Positions 9,026 to 19,113 are shown, counted from the stretch's first letter. The stretch is DNA of 64,000 bases from Phycisphaerae bacterium (GCA_028279405.1 JANQNU010000060.1:62001-126000); one strand, 5' to 3'. Numbers and translations: made by a program. Notes: generated by a model not told the origin, from the sequence alone.

Positions 9026-11983
9026 CTACTTGCCAGGCGCGTGCCCCTCGTCCAAGGCGTCGTTTACGCCGCAGGCAGCCGTCAGTTCGCTCCACAGGCA
9101 TCCGGTGCATGCAAGGTCCGGGCTTGTTGTGTCGCGGAGCTCCGCCAACTCCAGGCACAGCTCGCACGCCTGCTCGAGGCAACCGCCTAAATAGTAGGCA
9201 TACGCGAGCATCAACTTCGACGAGATTGTATCGGGGTGTCCCGCGCCAAACGTGCGCCGCCGGCCGTTCAGCGCGTGCTGATACATCGACTCCGCTTGCA
9301 CATAGCGTTCCTGGGCCAGGTACACATTACCGAGTTCGTGCATGCTCCCCAATGTGGCGAGGTGCTGATCGCCCCAGGTCGACCGGCGGGCCTCCACGAC
9401 CTCTACGAGAAGTTGCTCGGCTTCGTTCAATCGGTCCTGCCGATGGTAAGCCTGCGCCAACGTCTCCATCGTTGACAACACCTCCTGATGCTCGCCTCCG
9501 AGAAGTCGCCTTTGTGCGTCGAGAGCCTCCTCGCCGTAGAATGCCGCGTCGATCGCTCGGTGTTGTCGAACGCAAATCGCGGCGAGTATGCTCTTGGACC
9601 AGAGCGTCCGTCGATGGTTGACGCCGAAGCTCCGCTCCTGGCTCCCCAATAACGATCGGATTTGAAGCTCCGCTTCGATATAGCGCCCTAGCTTGATCAA
9701 CGCCAGCGTCAACGTTCCTCTGAACACGAGGACCATCGGATGTTCGCTTCCGTTCTGGTTGATGCACGCTTCCAGGCCGTCGGACAAGAGCGACTCCGCC
9801 TCGTTGCAACGCCCGATCGTAAAGAAGAGCCATCCCAGAAGGTGCGCAGCGTTGGTCGCCTTGGCGAATTCGTCTCCGCGCGAGCGTTTGTAGGCATCCA
9901 GACTTTCCCGAAGCAGCTGCTCCGCCTCCCCATACCGACCCATCTCGATGTAGTTCTGGGCGCGCAAGTACTTCGATTCGAGTGTCAATTCATCTGTTTC
10001 GCCCAGCACGCGCTCCTGAGTCGCCACCACCTCGGCATACAACGTTTCGGCTTCGGTGAATCGCCTCTGTGCGCTATAGATCGACGCCAGTTCCTCAATT
10101 GCAATGAGCGTGTGGACATGCTCGATACCCAAGGTCCGCCTTCTGCATCTGACAACCTCAGCCAATAGCTTTTCGGACTCCTGCACCCGGCCCTGCGCTT
10201 TGCAAGCGACCGCGAGTACACGCATCGTGTGCAGCGTTTCAGGGTGGCCCACCCCAAGTATGCGGCGCTGCGCCGCCAGCACTTCCGTTCCGACCGCGAT
10301 GGCCTCGTGGAAATGCTCGCTATGCAGGTGGATCGTAAGCAGTGTACTCCGGTCACGCAGCGTGTAGAGGTGGTCATCTCCCAAGACGCGGCGTTTGACC
10401 TCGATCGCCTTGCGGATAAGCTCGCGGGACTCCTGGAATCGACCCCGCTGAGCATAAAGGCCGGCGAGCCCGGTCGTCAGGTTGAGTGTCCTCACGTGTT
10501 CCTCGCCCAGGTCCCGCTTGCTCAAGCGCAGCGCCTCGACGGCCAGGGTCTCCGCCTGCTCGTAGAGCCCCAGCGACCGGTAGGCCTTTACTACCGTGGC
10601 GAACAATTCGACTCTGACTTCCGAATCGTCGATCTCGTTTCGGGCGTACTGCACGGCGTCGTCGAGCATCTCGCGAACGGTCACGTCCCTGCCGTGCGGT
10701 TCCACCGATGTCAGTATGTCGCCAAGCAGCCGATTGACCTGCTCGACTTTCTGCTTCTCGTTTTCCACGCGATTCGCAGCGGCGGCGGCCTTGATGGCCT
10801 GTTGCCATGCGATCGCTCCGAAGGCAGATACGAGAACGAACACGCAGCTTACAGACAAAACAGACCAACAATGTCGCCTGATGAACTTTCGTAGTCGGTA
10901 CGCGCGCGCGGGAGGATGTGCCAGCACCGCGTCGCCGCTCAGGAAACGCTCGATGTCCTTCGCGAACGACTCCACCGTCGGATACCGGCGTGCCGGAGAC
11001 TTCGCCAGCGCTTGGAACACAATGGCGTCCAGCTCGGCGTTAATGCCCTGGCGCAACGTCGACGGCCGCGGGGGATCGCGCTCGCAAATGGAGCGGAGCG
11101 TTTCGTGAAGACCGGACTCCACACGATATGGAAGCCGCCCCGTGAGCAGCTCATACAGCACGAGCCCCAGCGAGTAGATGTCGCTCAGCGTCGTAACGGC
11201 CTTGTTCGTGACCTGCTCCGGGCTGGCGTATTGCAGGGTAAACGAGAAGCGCCCCGTGGCCGTACGATCGGCAGCCCCGTGAACATGGTCGTCCAGGAAC
11301 TTCGCGACACCGAAGTCCAGCAGCCGCACCGCGCCGCTCTCCGTGACCAGGATGTTCGGCGGCTTGAGGTCGCGATGAACCACCAGTCGTTGATGGGCGT
11401 ATTGCACGGCGCGACAAACCTGGAGGAAGAGCTGGAGTCGCGCGCGGATGGACAGCTTGTGCGCGTCGGCATACTCGATGATCGGGCGACCGTCGACAAA
11501 CTCCATCACCATGAAAGGAGAGCCGGCCTCCGTCGTACCGCCATCGATCACGCGTGCAATGTTGGGGTGATCGAGCGCGGCCAGCAATCTCCGCTCGTGC
11601 GCGAAGCGAAGTGCGCCCTTGCGAGACAGCTCGGCGTTCAGCAGAAGCTTGATCGCGACGTGTCGCTCAAAGGCCTCGTCGGCCCGGTGGGCCTTGTACA
11701 CGACGCCGTGACCGCCCTGCGCGATGACGTGGTCGAGCGCGTAGGGGCCGATGCGGCCGGGAACGAGATCGAACTGCTCCGCCAGGATCTCTTCGACTTT
11801 GTCGGCGATCGGTCCGGCGAGCAGTTCGTCCCCAGGAGTCTCGGCGGTCAGGAGCGACAGGACCTCCTCCATCAGCGCCGTGTCGTTGCCGCACATTTCG
11901 CGAATGGTCGCTTCGCGTTGATCGGCGTCAAGCGTAGATGCTTCAAGCGCGATCTGCAGAATTCGGTTCCAGCGATCCGACAT
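9026..11983 (-). CDS. Membrane Ser/Thr protein kinase with C-terminal TPR array
   Basis: A 985-residue PknB-type kinase. An N-terminal helical region (about 1-75) is typical of planctomycete kinases. The glycine loop is I-A-Q-G-G-H-G-V-V-Y (87-96), the lysine is K112, H-R-D-L-K-P-P-N is at 203-210 and DFG at 223-225. A transmembrane helix at about 373-395 follows. A short coiled region with A-A-A-A-N-R-V-E-N-E-K leads to about a dozen TPR units of roughly 42 residues, each with the pattern A-E-x-L-x-x-x-x-L-x-x-x-x-R-x-L-G-x-x-H-x-x-T-L. These TPR_12-type arrays bind partner proteins. A sigma-factor gene lies divergently 240 bases upstream instead of in the same operon, unlike the other modules here. 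All catalytic residues are present. Confidence 0.95.
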   Translation of the reverse strand: MSDRWNRILQIALEASTLDADQREATIREMCGNDTALMEEVLSLLTAETPGDELLAGPIADKVEEILAEQFDLVPGRIGPYALDHVIAQGGHGVVYKAHRADEAFERHVAIKLLLNAELSRKGALRFAHERRLLAALDHPNIARVIDGGTTEAGSPFMVMEFVDGRPIIEYADAHKLSIRARLQLFLQVCRAVQYAHQRLVVHRDLKPPNILVTESGAVRLLDFGVAKFLDDHVHGAADRTATGRFSFTLQYASPEQVTNKAVTTLSDIYSLGLVLYELLTGRLPYRVESGLHETLRSICERDPPRPSTLRQGINAELDAIVFQALAKSPARRYPTVESFAKDIERFLSGDAVLAHPPARAYRLRKFIRRHCWSVLSVSCVFVLVSAFGAIAWQQAIKAAAAANRVENEKQKVEQVNRLLGDILTSVEPHGRDVTVREMLDDAVQYARNEIDDSEVRVELFATVVKAYRSLGLYEQAETLAVEALRLSKRDLGEEHVRTLNLTTGLAGLYAQRGRFQESRELIRKAIEVKRRVLGDDHLYTLRDRSTLLTIHLHSEHFHEAIAVGTEVLAAQRRILGVGHPETLHTMRVLAVACKAQGRVQESEKLLAEVVRCRRRTLGIEHVHTLIAIEELASIYSAQRRFTEAETLYAEVVATQERVLGETDELTLESKYLRAQNYIEMGRYGEAEQLLRESLDAYKRSRGDEFAKATNAAHLLGWLFFTIGRCNEAESLLSDGLEACINQNGSEHPMVLVFRGTLTLALIKLGRYIEAELQIRSLLGSQERSFGVNHRRTLWSKSILAAICVRQHRAIDAAFYGEEALDAQRRLLGGEHQEVLSTMETLAQAYHRQDRLNEAEQLLVEVVEARRSTWGDQHLATLGSMHELGNVYLAQERYVQAESMYQHALNGRRRTFGAGHPDTISSKLMLAYAYYLGGCLEQACELCLELAELRDTTSPDLACTGCLWSELTAACGVNDALDEGHAPGK

Positions 11984-12223
11984 CGGACGTCAATCCCCGA
12001 CCACCGCGCACACAAGGGCCAAATTGTCATGCGCGCAAAAAACCAGCCTACCTAGCCGACGAGGCGGATTCAAGATCAAGCGCGTCATCCGCTATGAGCA
12101 ACCCGGGACGTCAGGTCCGGTGGAGACACCCCGCCGTGGAGCGAATTCGCAATGTGAAGCGGGATCGTCGAGAGATCTTGAGAAAGGGGCGGACCGCCAA
12201 TACTCTGGTAGATGAGGACACCC

Positions 12224-12757
12224 ATGATCTCTACCAACAGCGCATCGATGCGCGCCGAGATATCGGCGAGTGACTATCGCGATCTGCGACGGCTGGCGCA
12301 CGGCATGATGCGTCGCCTACGGTCCGATCACACGCTGGACGCTACGGCCCTGGCTCACGAAGTCTTCCTTCGGATGTTCAAGTCCGGCGAGTCGCGCGTT
12401 GGCGGCTTCCCAATGTTTGCTGTTGTACGAAACATGCGAGAGGTCCTGATCGATCACGAGCGCCGCAAGCGGGCCAAAAAGCGTGGGGGTTCCTACCAGC
12501 GCATCCCGTTGGACCCTGACACGGCTACTGAGCGACAAGGTGCGTCGGTACTCGACCTTATCGCCCTTGACGAGGCATTGAATCGAATGGAGCACGTCGC
12601 GCCGCAGCTTCGCACAATCGTGGAATTGCGGTACTTTGCCGGTCTTTCCCTGACAAGTGTCGCGGACTGGCTCGACCTGAGTATTGACGACGTACGAAAC
12701 ATGAACGCCATCGCAAAGCGCTGGCTGGCGCGCTACCTGGGCATCCCGGGGGATTAG
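12224..12757 (+). CDS. ECF RNA polymerase sigma factor divergent from a TPR kinase
   Basis: A 177-residue ECF sigma factor of the planctomycete type. Region 2 carries H-T-L-D-A-T-A-L-A-H-E-V-F-L-R-M, a variant of the usual HTLQPTALVHE. The helix M-R-E-V-L-I-D-H-E-R-R-K-R-A-K-K follows. Region 4 ends in a helix-turn-helix with S-V-A-D-W-L-D-L-S-I-D-D-V-R. The start was chosen at the second ATG because GATGAGG lies six bases before it; the ATG 12 bases upstream overlaps that site. It is head to head with the 985-residue kinase, so the two could share a regulatory region of about 240 bases. The C-terminal recognition helix differs from the other sigma factors in the window, so its promoter set probably differs. 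Confidence 0.93.
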   Translation: MISTNSASMRAEISASDYRDLRRLAHGMMRRLRSDHTLDATALAHEVFLRMFKSGESRVGGFPMFAVVRNMREVLIDHERRKRAKKRGGSYQRIPLDPDTATERQGASVLDLIALDEALNRMEHVAPQLRTIVELRYFAGLSLTSVADWLDLSIDDVRNMNAIAKRWLARYLGIPGD

Positions 12758-12964
12758 ATCGAGTCGAAGACCCAGGAGCGTCCAACGCCAGGTTCGGGCG
12801 ATCAGTAGATCGCGTTTGCATCGATCAGCGATTCACTGGCGTCGATGACTTGGCGCGCTGCGCTACCAGCAAGCGACTCGTTCCGTCCTACAACCCGTCA
12901 GCGTGGGACCGAGGGCGTCTTTTGCTCGATCTTGGACGACGCGCCGACCGCAGACGCCGAGCGC

Positions 12965-15900
12965 TCATCGAACGGGTGCCGACGTTGGTCGGGTATCTGC
13001 GTTCCACTCCGCCGCCTTCGCTCGCCACTCGGCTGCCTGCGCGTCGTAGCCGGTACCCGGTTCGATGGAGTGCCAGAGCTCGTAGAGCCGAACAACGCGC
13101 TCCAAGGCATGCCGTTGGGGCGACATACGATAGGCTGGCGGAATTGCGTCCGCGAATTCATGCAACCCTTCGTAGCCGTCCAGCAGCAGCACTTCCGCCT
13201 TGCGTAATACATCGTTCAGATCGGCGTCGGGACCGGCGGTAGGATTCAATGAGCCGTCCGCGACCTGTCCGACGAGACACTCCCCGAGAGTGCTCATCGT
13301 GTTAAAGATGAGCCAATGTTGCGGCGGCATTGTCGCCTGCCGAATCGTCAAGCACTCGCGCAATAGAGGTTCGGCTTCCGAGAATTTTCGTTGACCGAAA
13401 AGACTCTGTGCCAGCTTCATTGCGCAACTCGCTACGTTCGGATGCTCGTTGCCGGATTCCTTGCGGACCAGAGCGAGCGCCTCGCGCAACAACGGCTCGG
13501 CGGCAACGGAGTCGCCCCGGTCGTGTAATAGCGCTCCCAGTTTGTTCAGACACGCCGCCACTCCAAGGTGCGCGCCTCCCGGTAGCTTGCGGTACATCGC
13601 CAGAGCGTCGCGGTAAAGTGTCTCGGCTCCGGCGTAGTCGTCTTTGGCTTGGAGCACTTGCGCAAGGTTGCTCATGCACGTAGCTACCTCCGGGTGCTCG
13701 TCGCCATACCGTTTGCGATGCACTCCCAGCGCCTCACGAAGGCATTGCTCGGCTTCGTCATGGTCGCCTTTCGCGGTGAGCACAAACGCCAGGCTACTCA
13801 ATGAGAACGCAACGTCCGGGTGCGCGTTGCCCAGAAGCTTTCGCCGCATGGCAAGCGCCTCCCGGTGGAGCGGTTCGGCCTCCGAGTAGTCATCGCGTTG
13901 GCGCAACAAATCTGCAAGATCGTGCATGATCGACGCCACGTACGGATGCTCATTGCCCAACCGCTTCCGGCACAACGCAAGCGACTCACGTAACAACTGT
14001 TCGGCGGCGGCGTAGTCGCCACGACCACGTACCGCATGCGCGAGGTAACCGAGGTTCATCGCCACTTCCACGTGCTCGTCACCTAGCAGCTTGCGGTTCA
14101 GCGCGAGGGCCTCGCGATAGAGTGTTTCAGCGGCGGCGTAGTTGCCCTGTACCTCTAGCGTTCTTCCCAGGAAGAGTTGACTGCGCGCAACGTCGACATG
14201 CTCTTCACCATGCAGCCGCCGGCGCGCGTCCACGACTCCACGAAACAGCCGTTCAGCTTCGGTGTACCTGCCTTTGGCGAACAACAGCTGCGCCGAGCCT
14301 TCTACCGCTCCGAGCAAGACGGTCAGATCATTCACACTCGTCGCCACCTCCGGGTGCTCTTCCTCGAGCAGGCGGCGCTGCATAACCAGCGCCCTTCGAT
14401 ACAGCGGCTCGGCATTTGCACGATCCTCCTTGGGACCCAGCAACGACGCGAGGTTGCTCAGGACCGATGCGACGTCGCCGTGTTCCTCGCCCAGCGGCCC
14501 GTGCCGCAGGGCGAGTGCTTCGCGGAAGAGCTGCTCGGCGGCGGCGTGGTCGCCTCGGTCCGCCATGAACGTCGCGAAGCTATTCAAGCTGCTTGCTAAC
14601 TCCGGATCCTTGGCGTCCAGCAACCTGCGGTTCATTTTCATCGCCTCGCGAAAGAGCGGCTCGGCGGCGGTGTAGTCGCCTGTGACCCCCAGTGCCATCG
14701 CCAGATCGCAGATGGCGTGCGCGAGGTCGGGATGCTCAGCGCCCAGCTCGGACCGATACAACGCCACCATCCGCTCGGCGTGGTACAGCTCTTTGTCATG
14801 CTCACCCAGGCTTCGGTACGTCTCGGTAAGCGTGTGGTGGATCTCGGCTCGGATGATCGGTTCTTCTTCGAATCGCCCCTCCAGCGCTTCGGCAGCATTG
14901 TCCAGCGCCTCGACCACTGTAATCCGGTAGCCCAGTTCCTCCGGCTTGGCCGACCTTAGCACATCTTTCTGGAGAAACGTGTTGACCTCTTCTGCAATGC
15001 GCGCCTGGCGCCGGGCCTCATCACGCTGAAGGTCGGCCTCGTCCCGCTGACGCGTGGCTTCGACGAGGAAGTAGCCGGTGCTGATCAATCCGATCACCAG
15101 TACCGCGAACGTCGCAACCAATCCGGCGACCAGGCCCGAATTGCGGCGTGCAAACTTGCGAACCTGATAGAGCGCACTTGCCGGCCGGGCCACGATCGGC
15201 TCATCCTGCAAATAGCGCCGGATGTCCCCGGCCAGTTGCGCTGCAGACGCGTAGCGTCGTTCCGGGGCTTTCTCCAGCGCCTTGGCGAGGATCGTCTCGA
15301 TGTCGCCCCGCAACGACTTGTCGATCGCGCCGGCGGCCGGCGGCTCATCGTCTCGGATGATCCGCGCCGCTTCTGCGACCGACCGCCCGGAAACATCGAG
15401 CGGAAGCTGGTGCGTCAGTAACTCGAACAGCACAACCCCCAACGCGTACACGTCGCTGCGCGTGTCGATTTTTTGTGAGTCGCCCGCGACCTGCTCCGGA
15501 CTCATGTATGCCAGTGTGCCGATCAGCTGTCCAACTTCCGTCTGCAGCGTTGTGACATGTATGTCGCCGTCGGTCAACCGGGCCACGCCGAAGTCGAGAA
15601 TCTTCGGCTGACCAACCGGCTCGATCGTTTGCGAGCCGGTTCCCGTGGCTGCGCCGCAAGCGTCCTCCTGCGTCTCGGGCGGCACGACCAGAATGTTCGC
15701 CGGCTTGAGGTCGCGGTGGATGATTCCCTTCTGGTGGGCGTGCTGCACCGCGTCACACACACGCGCCATGAGTGCCAGCCGTTGCCGATTGTCGAGCCGC
15801 TGCTCGCCGGCGTAGGTCGTAACGCGTTCGCCGGCGATGAACTCCATGGCAAAATAGGGTTGTTCCCGGCCGTCGATCGCCACCATGCCCGATTCGTAGA

Positions 15901-16357
15901 TATGGGCAATCCCCGGGTGGGTCAGCTGAGCCAGTACTTGGGCTTCCCGTCGAAGGCGAAGTACGAGCTGCCCGGCGTCGAAACCCTGACGAACGACCTT
16001 AAGCGCGACCCGGCGGCGCGGGTCCTCCTGCTCGGCCTCGTAGACCACGCCCATGCCGCCGCGGCCCAGCTCGCCGAGGATCGCATAGCGGCCGACGCGC
16101 GCCGGGACGGTCCACCGCCCGTCATCCGCAGGCGCACCTGGCGGCCGGACCTCCTTCACCAGCGCGTGGGCGATGCCTCCGGGGTCGACCTGGTCCATTG
16201 CGAGTTGGGTCCGCTGATCCAGCTTCAGCAGTGAATCGACGTGCGCGCGAAGCTGCATGTCTGAACCACAGGCTTCGCGCACGAACGCATCGCGGGCTTC
16301 GCGCGGCAAATCGCACGCGCGTACGAAGATCTCATAGCCGATTTCAAATTGAGTCAT
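12965..16357 (-). CDS. Membrane Ser/Thr protein kinase with long TPR array, 1130 residues
   Basis: A PknB-type kinase. The glycine loop L-G-R-G-G-M-G-V-V-Y is at 97-106, the ATP-binding lysine is K120, H-R-D-L-K-P-A-N-I-L is near 215 and I-L-D-F-G-V-A-R-L near 245. A transmembrane helix (L-V-A-G-L-V-A-T-F-A-V-L-V-I-G-L-I) lies around residue 410-432 and is followed by a coiled, Arg/Glu-rich stem. About twelve TPR_12 units of 42 residues follow, each close to A-E-x-L-x-R-E-A-L-A-L-x-R-K-x-L-G-x-E-H-P. The 126-base coding period is visible in the DNA. The ATG lies 14 bases inside the end of the upstream sigma gene, which fixes the start and implies coupled translation. The DNA could code 27 more residues upstream, but these have no start support. 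Confidence 0.95.
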   Translation of the reverse strand: MTQFEIGYEIFVRACDLPREARDAFVREACGSDMQLRAHVDSLLKLDQRTQLAMDQVDPGGIAHALVKEVRPPGAPADDGRWTVPARVGRYAILGELGRGGMGVVYEAEQEDPRRRVALKVVRQGFDAGQLVLRLRREAQVLAQLTHPGIAHIYESGMVAIDGREQPYFAMEFIAGERVTTYAGEQRLDNRQRLALMARVCDAVQHAHQKGIIHRDLKPANILVVPPETQEDACGAATGTGSQTIEPVGQPKILDFGVARLTDGDIHVTTLQTEVGQLIGTLAYMSPEQVAGDSQKIDTRSDVYALGVVLFELLTHQLPLDVSGRSVAEAARIIRDDEPPAAGAIDKSLRGDIETILAKALEKAPERRYASAAQLAGDIRRYLQDEPIVARPASALYQVRKFARRNSGLVAGLVATFAVLVIGLISTGYFLVEATRQRDEADLQRDEARRQARIAEEVNTFLQKDVLRSAKPEELGYRITVVEALDNAAEALEGRFEEEPIIRAEIHHTLTETYRSLGEHDKELYHAERMVALYRSELGAEHPDLAHAICDLAMALGVTGDYTAAEPLFREAMKMNRRLLDAKDPELASSLNSFATFMADRGDHAAAEQLFREALALRHGPLGEEHGDVASVLSNLASLLGPKEDRANAEPLYRRALVMQRRLLEEEHPEVATSVNDLTVLLGAVEGSAQLLFAKGRYTEAERLFRGVVDARRRLHGEEHVDVARSQLFLGRTLEVQGNYAAAETLYREALALNRKLLGDEHVEVAMNLGYLAHAVRGRGDYAAAEQLLRESLALCRKRLGNEHPYVASIMHDLADLLRQRDDYSEAEPLHREALAMRRKLLGNAHPDVAFSLSSLAFVLTAKGDHDEAEQCLREALGVHRKRYGDEHPEVATCMSNLAQVLQAKDDYAGAETLYRDALAMYRKLPGGAHLGVAACLNKLGALLHDRGDSVAAEPLLREALALVRKESGNEHPNVASCAMKLAQSLFGQRKFSEAEPLLRECLTIRQATMPPQHWLIFNTMSTLGECLVGQVADGSLNPTAGPDADLNDVLRKAEVLLLDGYEGLHEFADAIPPAYRMSPQRHALERVVRLYELWHSIEPGTGYDAQAAEWRAKAAEWNADTRPTSAPVR

Positions 16358-16892
16358 CGTGCGGCTCGATTCCGAGCTGTTGCGTGAGCCACGCGCGGAC
16401 GTATCGTAGATCGACCTGCACTTTCCGCGCTGATACACCCAGTTCGGTCGCGATATCTTGGGTCGAGAGTCCCGCGAAGTAATGCAGCTCGACCAGCCGG
16501 GCTAGCGCCTTGTTGATCTTTTCGAGTTGAATCAGGGCCGCGTCGAGCGCGACCAGATCGACGATGCAGTCGTCCGCTCCAACGAGCGCCGCCATGGTAA
16601 TGTCGACGCGGCGCGCATCGCGCTTGGCTGCGAGTTTTGCTTGTGCATGTGTGATCAGCACTTGTCGCATGGCTGTCGCCGCCAGCGCGAAAAAGTGCCG
16701 CTGGTCCTTCCACTTGGCGTTCCCGCGTGCCAGTTTGAGATATACCTCATGTACCAGCGCGGTCGGTTGCAGGGTGTGATCGCTGCGCTGTCCACGGAAG
16801 TGCGCTTGGGCGAGAGCGTGAAGTTGATCATAGACCTCCGGCAATAGTTCGCCGACGTCGTTGATCGGTTGGGTGTCCCGGGTTTCATCCAT
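16344..16892 (-). CDS. ECF RNA polymerase sigma factor coupled to the 1130-residue kinase
   Basis: A 182-residue ECF sigma factor. It has H-T-L-Q-P-T-A-L-V-H-E-V-Y-L-K-L near residue 39, the core-binding helix T-A-M-R-Q-V-L-I-T-H-A-Q and a C-terminal helix-turn-helix (S-T-Q-D-I-A-T-E-L-G-V-S-A-R-K). It is the first gene of a two-gene unit and overlaps the kinase by 14 nt. A GTG immediately before the chosen ATG is an equally good start. The promoter must lie in the 390-base divergent region shared with the tail-fibre-like gene. By analogy with characterised planctomycete pairs, which are few, the kinase may adjust this sigma factor's activity. Confidence 0.94.
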   Translation of the reverse strand: MDETRDTQPINDVGELLPEVYDQLHALAQAHFRGQRSDHTLQPTALVHEVYLKLARGNAKWKDQRHFFALAATAMRQVLITHAQAKLAAKRDARRVDITMAALVGADDCIVDLVALDAALIQLEKINKALARLVELHYFAGLSTQDIATELGVSARKVQVDLRYVRAWLTQQLGIEPHDDSI

Positions 16893-17281
16893 CACCTTTC
16901 ATGGTAACGCGCGGATTGTTGTAATCCATCAGGAACCGGCGGCCGGGCGTCGTGTTTCTGGGATTGGACCCGTGCGCCAGTAGGCGGCTCCTATCGCAAA
17001 TCCGATTGCGCGTACCTCGCTTCAATCGTTCAAACGGAATCCAGCCGCGAACGCGCAGCGATTTATAAAAAATTCTGACATCCTTACCGATGATCGAGAC
17101 ATTACCGAGCGCGACTCGCCGTCGTAGCGTCCAACGGCGACGTCCGCAGCGCGAACAGTACAGACTAGGACGCGATTCCCAGAAATCTTTGCGCGCATCT
17201 TGGCTGATCAGGTTTATCCCAGTGAGCGCGTGTCGCGGCGACCGCGCCACCGTAACCACCAATGGCAAAGTGAGATCAGGC
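16893..17281. promoter_or_regulatory. Divergent promoter region between sigma factor and tail-fibre-like gene
   Basis: This stretch has no supported gene. It holds an A/T-rich patch TTTATAAAAAATTC at about 17061-17074, the most likely core-promoter material on either strand, and the first copy of the 82-nt element described separately. The true start of the plus-strand gene is at its right end, so longer open frames starting at 17090 are extensions of that gene without support. Confidence 0.45.
17188..17269 (+). repeat. 82-nt conserved upstream element, copy 1
   Basis: This aligns without gaps to 19114-19195 with 65 of 82 bases identical by hand count. The core of 25 identical bases starts GGTTTATCCCAGTGAGCGCG at 17211. 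It ends 12 bases before the ATG of the tail-fibre-like gene, so it is inside or next to the mRNA leader. Confidence 0.7.
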
Positions 17282-19012
17282 ATGCGAAACGTAACACAGT
17301 TTGGATTGCTCATGCTCCTTTCGGTCGCGACCTCAGTCGCGCAAACACCACTGGGCAGCGGCTTCACCTATCAGGGCCAACTCAATCTGGGCGGCAGCCC
17401 GGTTGACGGAACGGCTGACTTGGAGTTCACGCTTTGGGACGCCGTTAGTGGCGGCAACCAGGTCGGCGCGACGCTGGCGGCGAACAATGTCAGCGTCGTC
17501 AACGGCGAGTTCACCGTCGACCTCGACTTCGGCAACGACGCCCTCAACGGCGACGAGCGTTATCTGGAGCTCGCGGTTCGCAGTCCGGCCGGCGGCGGCA
17601 CGTTCACAACGCTGTCGCCGGCCCAGCCGCTGGCGGTCGCGCCCTACGCCCTGAGCGCAATCAACAATTGGAGCCTTTCCGGCAACGCCGGTACCGACCC
17701 CAATACGCAGTTTCTTGGCACGACCGACAATCAACCGCTCGAGCTGCGCGTGAACAACCAGTCCATGGTACGCATTGAGCCAAGTGGACTCGTCGGCACC
17801 TACCCCGCGGGCGGCAACATCATCGCCGGGTACCAGACCAACGCGGTGCTGGCCGGCGTGCGTGGCGCGACGATCAGCGGTGGCGGCGGCTCCAACTATT
17901 TTGGGCCGAACATCGTCTTCGATCTCTTCGGCACAATCAGTGGTGGCTATACGAATACCATCGGCACCGATGACGGCGACGTCTGGTCGGCAATCGGCGC
18001 CACGGTCAGTGGCGGCGTGCGCAACGCTGCGCTGGGCTCAGGTTCTGCCATCGGCGGGGGCACCAACAACAGCGCCGATGGGGTCAATTCTGTCGTCGCG
18101 GGCGGCGGCGGCAACCAGGCCACGATGAACTACGCCGCGATCGGCGGGGGCGAAAACCACCAGGTCACTGGTCGATACGCGACTATCCCGGGCGGACGCC
18201 TCAACGTCGCGGCCGGCGACAATAGCTTCGCCGCCGGGGAAAAGGCGAGTGCGTTGCACAATGGTTCGTTCGTCTGGTCCGACACGCCCGTCCATGCGCT
18301 CGAGCCCAGCTTCGCGTCAACGGGCGTCGACCAGTTTCTGGTTCGCGCCCGCGGCGGTGTCGGCATCGGCGACACCTCGCCGGACGGGCCCCTTGAAGTC
18401 AATCCCGACGGAACGGAGGACAATGGCGACGAGTTCGTGGTCGATGCTTCGGGCAACGTCGGTATCCGCACGAACGCGCCGTTGGCACCCCTGGACGTTC
18501 GCTCCGACGGCTCGACCATTCGTACGCAATCGAGCGCAGCGGGCATGTCGTCCTATATCGATATGAACGACGGTAACGTTCGCGGGCTGATCGGTGTCGA
18601 CGGACCCGGCTTTAGCGGCAACGCCGACCAGTTCACCATCGCCACCTGGACCGATCACGCGCTCAAGATCTTCACCAATCAAGCCGAACGGATGGTGGTC
18701 ACGCCGACCGGCGATGTCGGGATCGGCGTGCCGATACCCGGCGCGAAATTGGACGTGAATGGGACCATTCGCTCGTCCTCCGGCGGCTTCGTGTTCCCCG
18801 ATGGTACCGTGCAGACCACGGCTGCCGGCACCGGCCGAAAGTACATCGTGACGACGCGCGAAGGAAACGAGCAAGGCGGCTCTGGCCTGCCCCCATTCTG
18901 CCCGCAAGGCTGGTCTGTCGAATCTTCGTGGGATTACAGGATCGCATACGACCGCGGGACTGCGGGCTTCAAGTGGGTTACCCAGACCCTCTGCAGTTGT
19001 GACTGTCCGTAG
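17282..19012 (+). CDS. Secreted tail-fibre/YadA-head-like surface protein
   Basis: A 576-residue protein with a clear signal peptide (hydrophobic L-L-M-L-L-S-V-A-T-S-V-A-Q). After it comes F-T-Y-Q-G-Q-L-N-L-G-G, the start of a domain common in planctomycete and other bacterial secreted proteins. Residues about 255-325 hold head-type repeats (G-G-G-x-N, A-I-G-G-G, A-x-A-A-G), as in trimeric autotransporter heads. The second half has units of the form G-V-G-I-G, L-E-V-N-P-D-G and K-L-D-V-N-G-T-I-R, as in phage tail fibres. The C-terminal 50 residues are Cys-rich and end L-C-S-C-D-C-P. A trimeric fibre is the natural guess, but no membrane anchor domain is visible. It is divergent from a sigma/kinase operon and followed by a strong terminator. 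Confidence 0.9.
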   Translation: MRNVTQFGLLMLLSVATSVAQTPLGSGFTYQGQLNLGGSPVDGTADLEFTLWDAVSGGNQVGATLAANNVSVVNGEFTVDLDFGNDALNGDERYLELAVRSPAGGGTFTTLSPAQPLAVAPYALSAINNWSLSGNAGTDPNTQFLGTTDNQPLELRVNNQSMVRIEPSGLVGTYPAGGNIIAGYQTNAVLAGVRGATISGGGGSNYFGPNIVFDLFGTISGGYTNTIGTDDGDVWSAIGATVSGGVRNAALGSGSAIGGGTNNSADGVNSVVAGGGGNQATMNYAAIGGGENHQVTGRYATIPGGRLNVAAGDNSFAAGEKASALHNGSFVWSDTPVHALEPSFASTGVDQFLVRARGGVGIGDTSPDGPLEVNPDGTEDNGDEFVVDASGNVGIRTNAPLAPLDVRSDGSTIRTQSSAAGMSSYIDMNDGNVRGLIGVDGPGFSGNADQFTIATWTDHALKIFTNQAERMVVTPTGDVGIGVPIPGAKLDVNGTIRSSSGGFVFPDGTVQTTAAGTGRKYIVTTREGNEQGGSGLPPFCPQGWSVESSWDYRIAYDRGTAGFKWVTQTLCSCDCP

Positions 19013-19069
19013 GCGACCGCTCGTCGCGTAGCCACATCTCAAGCACACATTCCAGAGACAGGTGCGAAG

Positions 19070-19100
19070 CGCCGCCCATCATACGGGCGGCGTTTTTTTT
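19070..19100 (+). terminator. Rho-independent terminator after the tail-fibre-like gene
   Basis: A perfect 8-bp stem CGCCGCCC/GGGCGGCG with a seven-base loop is followed at once by eight T residues. It sits 58 bases after the stop codon, so it ends the monocistronic message. Confidence 0.93.
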
Positions 19101-19113
19101 GTGGCGGACATTC

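Noticed and set aside
10916-12055. Open frame of 379 codons on the plus strand
   Set aside because: It is antisense to the catalytic domain of the TPR kinase, whose motifs are intact on the other strand.
13290-14900. DNA repeats with a period near 126 bases, considered as a tandem repeat array or CRISPR
   Set aside because: The period equals 42 codons and is in frame with TPR units of the kinase. Units diverge as coding repeats do and no spacer pattern exists.
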